Shown here one piece after another: positions 59,855-64,000 of a stretch of DNA of 64,000 nt (position 1 is the stretch's first letter; each line of letters begins with the position of its first letter). The DNA comes from Patescibacterium sp964487795. GTDB taxonomy: Bacteria > Patescibacteriota > Patescibacteriia > Patescibacteriales > Patescibacteriaceae. The notes beneath the pieces were generated by a model, which searched no databases, had not been told where the DNA came from, and saw only the letters and a program-made list of their open reading frames with translations. The stretch covers positions 124,001 through 188,000 of the forward strand of contig CAZASI010000001.1 of NCBI GenBank assembly GCA_964487795.1, read 5' to 3'. Made by a program: the position numbers and the translations under genes.

Positions 59855-59896
59855 AAAAACCCTCTCCTGCAAAGCAGGAGAGGGTGGCCGAAGGCC
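59855..59896 (-). terminator. Tandem hairpin serving as terminator of the DsbA-like gene
   Basis: CCCTCTCCTGC and GCAGGAGAGGG form an 11-bp stem; on the minus strand TTTTT follows. Next to it GGCC-GAA-GGCC makes a second hairpin. The sequence resembles a palindrome commonly seen between genes in unrelated bacteria. Confidence 0.75.
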
Positions 59897-59913
59897 GGGT
59901 GAGGTCTATATTC

Positions 59914-60972
59914 TTAGGTAGCTGGTGCGCACTCAGCAGCGTTGGTGTTAGACGTTACGCCTGAACCAAAGCCCGGAGCCGGAGTCGCAGCATCAAGCGC
60001 TGCATTACAAGCTTCAGGTGCCTCATTAAAGGCGGCACAGATAGTCGTCAACAAACTCTGACTGTCGCGGTTTGATTCAACGGATTTACCGTTAATAACC
60101 AAAGTTGGGGAGCCCTGAACACCGTATTTCTTATTTTCAGCATCGTGAATAGCAAAGCTCGGGAAGCTGCCGGTCCAAGTGTTCTTATCATTATAGCTTT
60201 CTGTAATTTTGAATTCCTTATCAGCTTTCGAAACACAAGAACTTATTTTGCTTTCATTGAGTCCAGCTTCAGCACCGCATGAGCTAGAATTGCCGCTCGT
60301 TGAGTAACATGACAAGTAAGAAATAAGTTTTGAATTCTCTTCTTTGTTAACACAGTATTGGCGAAGTTGTTCATCAACTTCCTTCTTACCGTGCATGGCG
60401 TAGTTAACAAATTTCAATTGAAAATCCATTTTATCTTTCAAGGCATTCACAACAGGCAACATACCTTTTTGCATTTGCAAACCGTATGGGCATTCGCTCA
60501 TGACAAACATTTCAACAACTGGCTTATCATTCTTTGGCAAATCAGCAGGCACGACAGGCGCTGATGCCGCAGGGGTTGTGGTGCCGTCAGTTGTGGCAAC
60601 ACCGCTATTAACATCATTAATATTCATCGCTTGCGGGAAGAACAAAGTACCATCTTTCGAAATGAAAGATTCAATAGTGTTAGTTCCTACAAGAACACTT
60701 AACTTATACATCGTATCGCTATAGTCAGTCACTTCACTGACAGAAGCAGTTGTACCTTGTACTAAATTCTTATTGATGAACTCCTCAGCCTTAACCTTAG
60801 CTTCATCAGGTGAAAGATTTTTTCCAGATTTAAAGATTGAGCCACCGAAGTTCGCAAAAGCAACAACGATCAATATAACAACCACTGCGCCAAGTCCGAT
60901 AAGAAGATTTTTTTTATTATCTAACTTCTTAGAAGACGACGTGTGGTGTGGAGCGGACGTTTCATGTTCCAT
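59914..60972 (-). CDS. Membrane-anchored DsbA-like thioredoxin-fold protein
   Basis: 352 aa. One N-terminal membrane helix (22-44). A small domain (52-118) precedes a Pro/Ala linker and a DsbA/GILT-like thioredoxin fold (about 150-330). The active-site position reads C161-P-Y-G164, so the second Cys of CxxC is lost; the cis-Pro loop GVQGSPTLV is present. Eight further Cys lie downstream, some likely paired. A monothiol role such as disulfide isomerisation or substrate binding is possible. It has its own promoter with a palindrome around the -10. Confidence 0.82.
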   Translation of the reverse strand: MEHETSAPHHTSSSKKLDNKKNLLIGLGAVVVILIVVAFANFGGSIFKSGKNLSPDEAKVKAEEFINKNLVQGTTASVSEVTDYSDTMYKLSVLVGTNTIESFISKDGTLFFPQAMNINDVNSGVATTDGTTTPAASAPVVPADLPKNDKPVVEMFVMSECPYGLQMQKGMLPVVNALKDKMDFQLKFVNYAMHGKKEVDEQLRQYCVNKEENSKLISYLSCYSTSGNSSSCGAEAGLNESKISSCVSKADKEFKITESYNDKNTWTGSFPSFAIHDAENKKYGVQGSPTLVINGKSVESNRDSQSLLTTICAAFNEAPEACNAALDAATPAPGFGSGVTSNTNAAECAPAT

Positions 60973-61018
60973 ACACGTGGAAATTAATAATTATGATGCT
61001 GAGAGAGAAACAGCAAAT

Positions 61019-61054
61019 TACTATCAGTATACGATAGTAGGAAAAAGTGGTCAA
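61019..61054 (-). promoter_or_regulatory. Promoter with operator-like palindrome upstream of the DsbA-like gene
   Basis: Minus strand TTGACC (61049-61054), 17 bp, TATACT (61026-61031). The -10 is centred in a perfect inverted repeat TACTATC-N7-GATAGTA (61019-61039), a likely repressor site. Confidence 0.7.
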
Positions 61055-61059
61055 TGCTC

Positions 61060-63564
61060 TTAAGCCCAGGTCACGCAGGCCACGCTGTCCTTGTCTTCCT
61101 TAAAGCGCATGAGTCTGATGCCTTGCGTATCTCGACCCAATTCATTAACTGATTTAAAAGGCAAACGAATGACTTGGCCCTTGGCGGAAATAATGATTAA
61201 ATCCTTATCAGACATGGCGTCAGAACTGACAACAAACGCGTTAGTCAGCTGCCCAGTCTTGTCAGTCACCTTAGCTGTCTTAATACCAGATCCGCCGCGA
61301 CCCTGAACTTTATAATGAGAGAGTGCCGTGCGTTTACCGTAACCATTGGCCATCACGGACAATACCTGATATTTTTTAACTTTTTCTTTATCGGATGGAA
61401 CAACGCCCATACCAACTACACAATCGCCTTTCTTAATACGAACACCCATAACTCCGGACGCGTTTCTTCCCATAGGTCGAACATCACTTTCCTTAAAACG
61501 AATAGCCTGTCCTTTGGCTGTGATCAGTTGAATTTCATCTTTGCCCGAGCTTGGCTTGGCCCAAATTAATTTATCTTCAGGTCGCATTTTTATCGCGATC
61601 AAACCGCTGCGACGAACTTTTGAAAATTCATCAAGCGGAACTTTTTTAACAACGCCTCGCTCTGTGGCAAAAAAGAGATAATCGTATTTTGTTAGTTTAT
61701 CAAGCGGCAATACCGAAGTGACTTTTTCATCCGAAGGAAGCTGGAGGAAATTAACAATCGCCTGACCCTTAGTAGTTCGAGATGATGCCGGGATTTCATA
61801 AGCCTTGAGTTGGAAAACACGTCCTCGAGTTGTAAAGAATAGAATATCGTTATGCGCCATGGTGGTGAACATAAATTCAACCATGTCTTCCTCTTTAGTC
61901 GTCAGTCCAATAACTCCTTTGCCGCCACGAGCCTGAACCTTAAACGTATCAGGTGTTAAACGCTTAATATAGCCGTCACGAGTCATAACAACCATGGTTT
62001 CTTCGTTAGGAACCAAATCCTCAACGCTGAACTCTTTAATACCGTGTTCGATAATCGCGGTCCGGCGCTCATCACCGAATTTTTCAGTCAACTCAATCAA
62101 CTCTTTTTTCACGATTCCTAAAATCTTGGCTTTTGATTTCAAAATGCTTTCAAGTTCCTTGATAATCGCTAACTTTTCCTTTAATTCATTTTCAATATGC
62201 AAACGCTCAAGGTTAGCGAGCGATCCAAGTTTCATTTCAACAATGGCGAAGGCTTGGCGGTCAGATAACTTGAATTTCTTCATCAAATTGCCCTTGGCCT
62301 CTTCTTTGTCTTTTGAAGCTTTAATAGTTTTGATTACCGCATCAATATTATTTAAGGCAATCATCAAACCTTCCAAGATATGCGCGCGGTCGCGAGCTTT
62401 TTCCAATTCAAATTCAGTGCGGCGACGAATAACCTCGTCGCGATGCTTGATGTGTTCTTCTAAAAATGACTTCAGGTTAAGAATCTTTGGCTGAATACCA
62501 TCAACCAAAGCAAGCATGTTCATGTGAAAGGTTTCCTGAAGCTGTGTCTGCTTATACAAACTGTTTAAAATCTTTTTCGGGAAAGCATCTTTCTTTAATT
62601 CAATGACAACGCGTACGCCGTCTTTGTCTGATTCGTCACGCAAATCCCTAATGCCTTCAATCTTTTTCTCACGCACCAAATCAGCAATTTTTTCAACCAA
62701 GGTTGCTTTGTTAACTTGGAAAGGAATCTCAGTAATGATAATTGAAAAACCACCTGTCTTTGTTTCAACAACTTCAGCGACACCGCGCATCACAACGCCG
62801 CCTTTGCCTGTCGCATAGGCGCGATTGATTTCTGAGCGATCATAAATAATACCGCCGGTTGGAAAATCCGGTCCTTTAACAAATTGAGTTAAATCTTCAA
62901 CCGTGGAATCCGGGTTTTCTATTAAATGAACAATGGCAGCCGATACTTCGCGCAAGTTATGAGGCGGAATATTGGTCGCCATACCGACGGCAATACCCAT
63001 TGATCCGTTTAATAACAAATTAGGCAGACGAGCCGGTAATACTCGAGGTTCTTGCTGTGAACCATCGAAGTTTGGAATAAAGTTAACAGTTTTCTTTTCA
63101 ATATCTGATAGTAATTCTTCGCTAATCGGAGCAAGCTTTGCTTCGGTATAACGCATAGCAGCGGCGTTGTCTCCGTCCATCGAACCGAAGTTACCTTGAC
63201 CGCGAACTAAAGGATAGCGCATTGAGAAATCCTGAACCATACGAACCATAGATTCATACACAGCCGAATCGCCGTGCGGATGGTATTTACCAAGCACTTC
63301 ACCGACAACCGTCGCTGACTTTCTAAACTTTGCTCCCGGACGAAGTCCAAGATTCCACATCGCGTATAAAATACGACGATGAACCGGCTTTAAACCGTCG
63401 CGAACATCAGGCAAAGCACGCGAAACAATTACGCTCATCGCGTAATCAAGATATGAACGACGCATTTCATCAATAATCGGCTGATCTTCAACCGTACCGA
63501 GATTATTGTCGTTAACAATTTCCTCTTCGTCCTTTTTTGGTTCTTTATCTTTAGCTTTCGCCAT
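61060..63564 (-). CDS. gyrA: DNA gyrase subunit A
   Basis: 834 aa. DEMRRSYLDYAMSVIVSRALPDVRDGLKPVHRRIL at the N terminus and the catalytic Tyr in AAMRYTEAKLAP identify a type IIA topoisomerase A subunit. The GyrA-box-like QARGGKGV at the start of the C-terminal beta-pinwheel favours GyrA over ParC. It cuts and passes DNA to introduce negative supercoils. It follows the truncated upstream gene by 10 bp. Confidence 0.96.
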   Translation of the reverse strand: MAKAKDKEPKKDEEEIVNDNNLGTVEDQPIIDEMRRSYLDYAMSVIVSRALPDVRDGLKPVHRRILYAMWNLGLRPGAKFRKSATVVGEVLGKYHPHGDSAVYESMVRMVQDFSMRYPLVRGQGNFGSMDGDNAAAMRYTEAKLAPISEELLSDIEKKTVNFIPNFDGSQQEPRVLPARLPNLLLNGSMGIAVGMATNIPPHNLREVSAAIVHLIENPDSTVEDLTQFVKGPDFPTGGIIYDRSEINRAYATGKGGVVMRGVAEVVETKTGGFSIIITEIPFQVNKATLVEKIADLVREKKIEGIRDLRDESDKDGVRVVIELKKDAFPKKILNSLYKQTQLQETFHMNMLALVDGIQPKILNLKSFLEEHIKHRDEVIRRRTEFELEKARDRAHILEGLMIALNNIDAVIKTIKASKDKEEAKGNLMKKFKLSDRQAFAIVEMKLGSLANLERLHIENELKEKLAIIKELESILKSKAKILGIVKKELIELTEKFGDERRTAIIEHGIKEFSVEDLVPNEETMVVMTRDGYIKRLTPDTFKVQARGGKGVIGLTTKEEDMVEFMFTTMAHNDILFFTTRGRVFQLKAYEIPASSRTTKGQAIVNFLQLPSDEKVTSVLPLDKLTKYDYLFFATERGVVKKVPLDEFSKVRRSGLIAIKMRPEDKLIWAKPSSGKDEIQLITAKGQAIRFKESDVRPMGRNASGVMGVRIKKGDCVVGMGVVPSDKEKVKKYQVLSVMANGYGKRTALSHYKVQGRGGSGIKTAKVTDKTGQLTNAFVVSSDAMSDKDLIIISAKGQVIRLPFKSVNELGRDTQGIRLMRFKEDKDSVACVTWA

Positions 63565-63574
63565 ACTAAAAAAT

Positions 63575-64000
63575 TTAATTAGGTAAGGTGTTTGGCAACT
63601 CAGGATTTACCGTCGGAGTAACTGACGGCGAAGTGGTTGCGGTCGGAGTGCCGATAACCGGCGCTTCAAGATTCTTCAAATCATTCTTAACTTCAGACAA
63701 GGTGTCACTCAATTCATTTTTAATTGAAGCGAAATCTAATTTTTCTTGTTCATTCGTGCGCGGAAAAATATCGCTGGCTCCTAAGATGCGATTCAAATTC
63801 GTAATCCAAATTCCGACAACCACAGCCATAACAACACTTACTCCCAACCACATCACTAAACGTTTATTCTTATCTTCAGTCTGACTATGAGCGTGATGAT
63901 GATGCGGAACTGAAACATGACCGTGCGCCACGGGTCCACCCGACAAAGCGACTGTTTTTAAAACAGCCGGTTTGCGGCTGCGGCGCTTCGGGCTGACACT
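63575..64000 (-). CDS. Single-helix membrane protein, 5' end beyond the window
   Basis: The minus-strand frame is open to the right edge with no ATG. The visible part has a basic region (PKRRSRKP), a His-rich stretch (HGHVSVPHHHHAH), a transmembrane helix near VMWLGVSVVMAVVVGIWI, and a periplasmic tail rich in Thr, Pro and Val ending LPNTLPN. A TTG at 63946 could be read as a start but has no support. No family recognised. It is co-directional with gyrA, 10 bp upstream. Confidence 0.6.
   Translation of the reverse strand, partial: SVSPKRRSRKPAVLKTVALSGGPVAHGHVSVPHHHHAHSQTEDKNKRLVMWLGVSVVMAVVVGIWITNLNRILGASDIFPRTNEQEKLDFASIKNELSDTLSEVKNDLKNLEAPVIGTPTATTSPSVTPTVNPELPNTLPN

Noticed and set aside
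1..64000. CRISPR arrays, insertion sequences, prophage genes, rRNA operons
   Set aside because: Looked for regular spaced repeats, transposase motifs, phage structural genes and rRNA signatures; none seen in this window.
1..64000. UGA recoded as an amino acid (as in some CPR groups)
   Set aside because: TGA terminates polA and the 10651 gene at sensible ends with overlapping starts, so the standard code applies.

Overview
The window (64 kb, moderate-to-low GC, standard genetic code with TGA used as a stop) most resembles a genome fragment of a Candidate Phyla Radiation bacterium (Patescibacteria, Parcubacteria-like group). This assignment is inferred from protein style, not from a marker phylogeny. 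The pointers are compact housekeeping proteins (short IF-2, short ATP synthase delta), many small membrane proteins of the kind conserved in these genomes, M16 and M23 peptidases, a type IV pilus ATPase, tRNAs without encoded CCA, and very tight gene packing. The sequence is a scaffold with one 100-N gap (16606-16705) that looks like an unmerged contig overlap.

Layout. 1-5.1 kb is an accessory-looking stretch: the start of pilT, an orphan protein resembling the RNA polymerase alpha C-terminal domain, trxB-mazG, a GIY-YIG nuclease between two copies of a double-hairpin repeat and beside tRNA-Glu, a degenerate DHH protein, then tRNA-Val and tRNA-Ile(UAU) with a broken tRNA-Val copy. 5.1-16.8 kb holds dprA-topA, rmuC with an envelope polysaccharide pair (nucleotidyltransferase and O-antigen ligase-like protein), glyS, an MFS transporter and an M16 peptidase. 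16.8-29.2 kb holds hypotheticals, a UvrD-like helicase-nuclease, a tRNA-binding protein, a LysM/M23 endopeptidase, tRNA-Ala, a lipoprotein, polA-murD and a small LysW-like protein that overlaps the end of murD.

29.4-43.3 kb is on the minus strand. The infB-rbfA-nrnA-membrane protein-cvpA-tatD operon is followed by the complete F1Fo ATP synthase operon atpZ-B-E-F-H-A-G-D-C, which ends with a beta-carbonic-anhydrase-like gene. 44-48.4 kb (minus) is an exonuclease-hydrolase-ruvB-membrane proteins-queA operon. 48.6-55.3 kb (plus) is an RNA-turnover cluster: RNase Y, YmdB-like phosphoesterase, a peptide-binding protein, tRNA-Leu, RNase J and an unusual uracil-DNA glycosylase-like protein. 55.3-64 kb (minus) holds a membrane protein, ftsH, an S1-domain protein with a structured leader, a DsbA-like thioredoxin with an operator-like palindrome at its promoter, gyrA and a truncated membrane protein.

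Two themes recur. Several genes have a -10 hexamer exactly 6 bp from ATG with a -35 at 17 bp, implying leaderless mRNAs, while several hypothetical genes carry Shine-Dalgarno sequences. GC-rich palindromes sit next to tRNA genes, twice together with partial tRNA copies.
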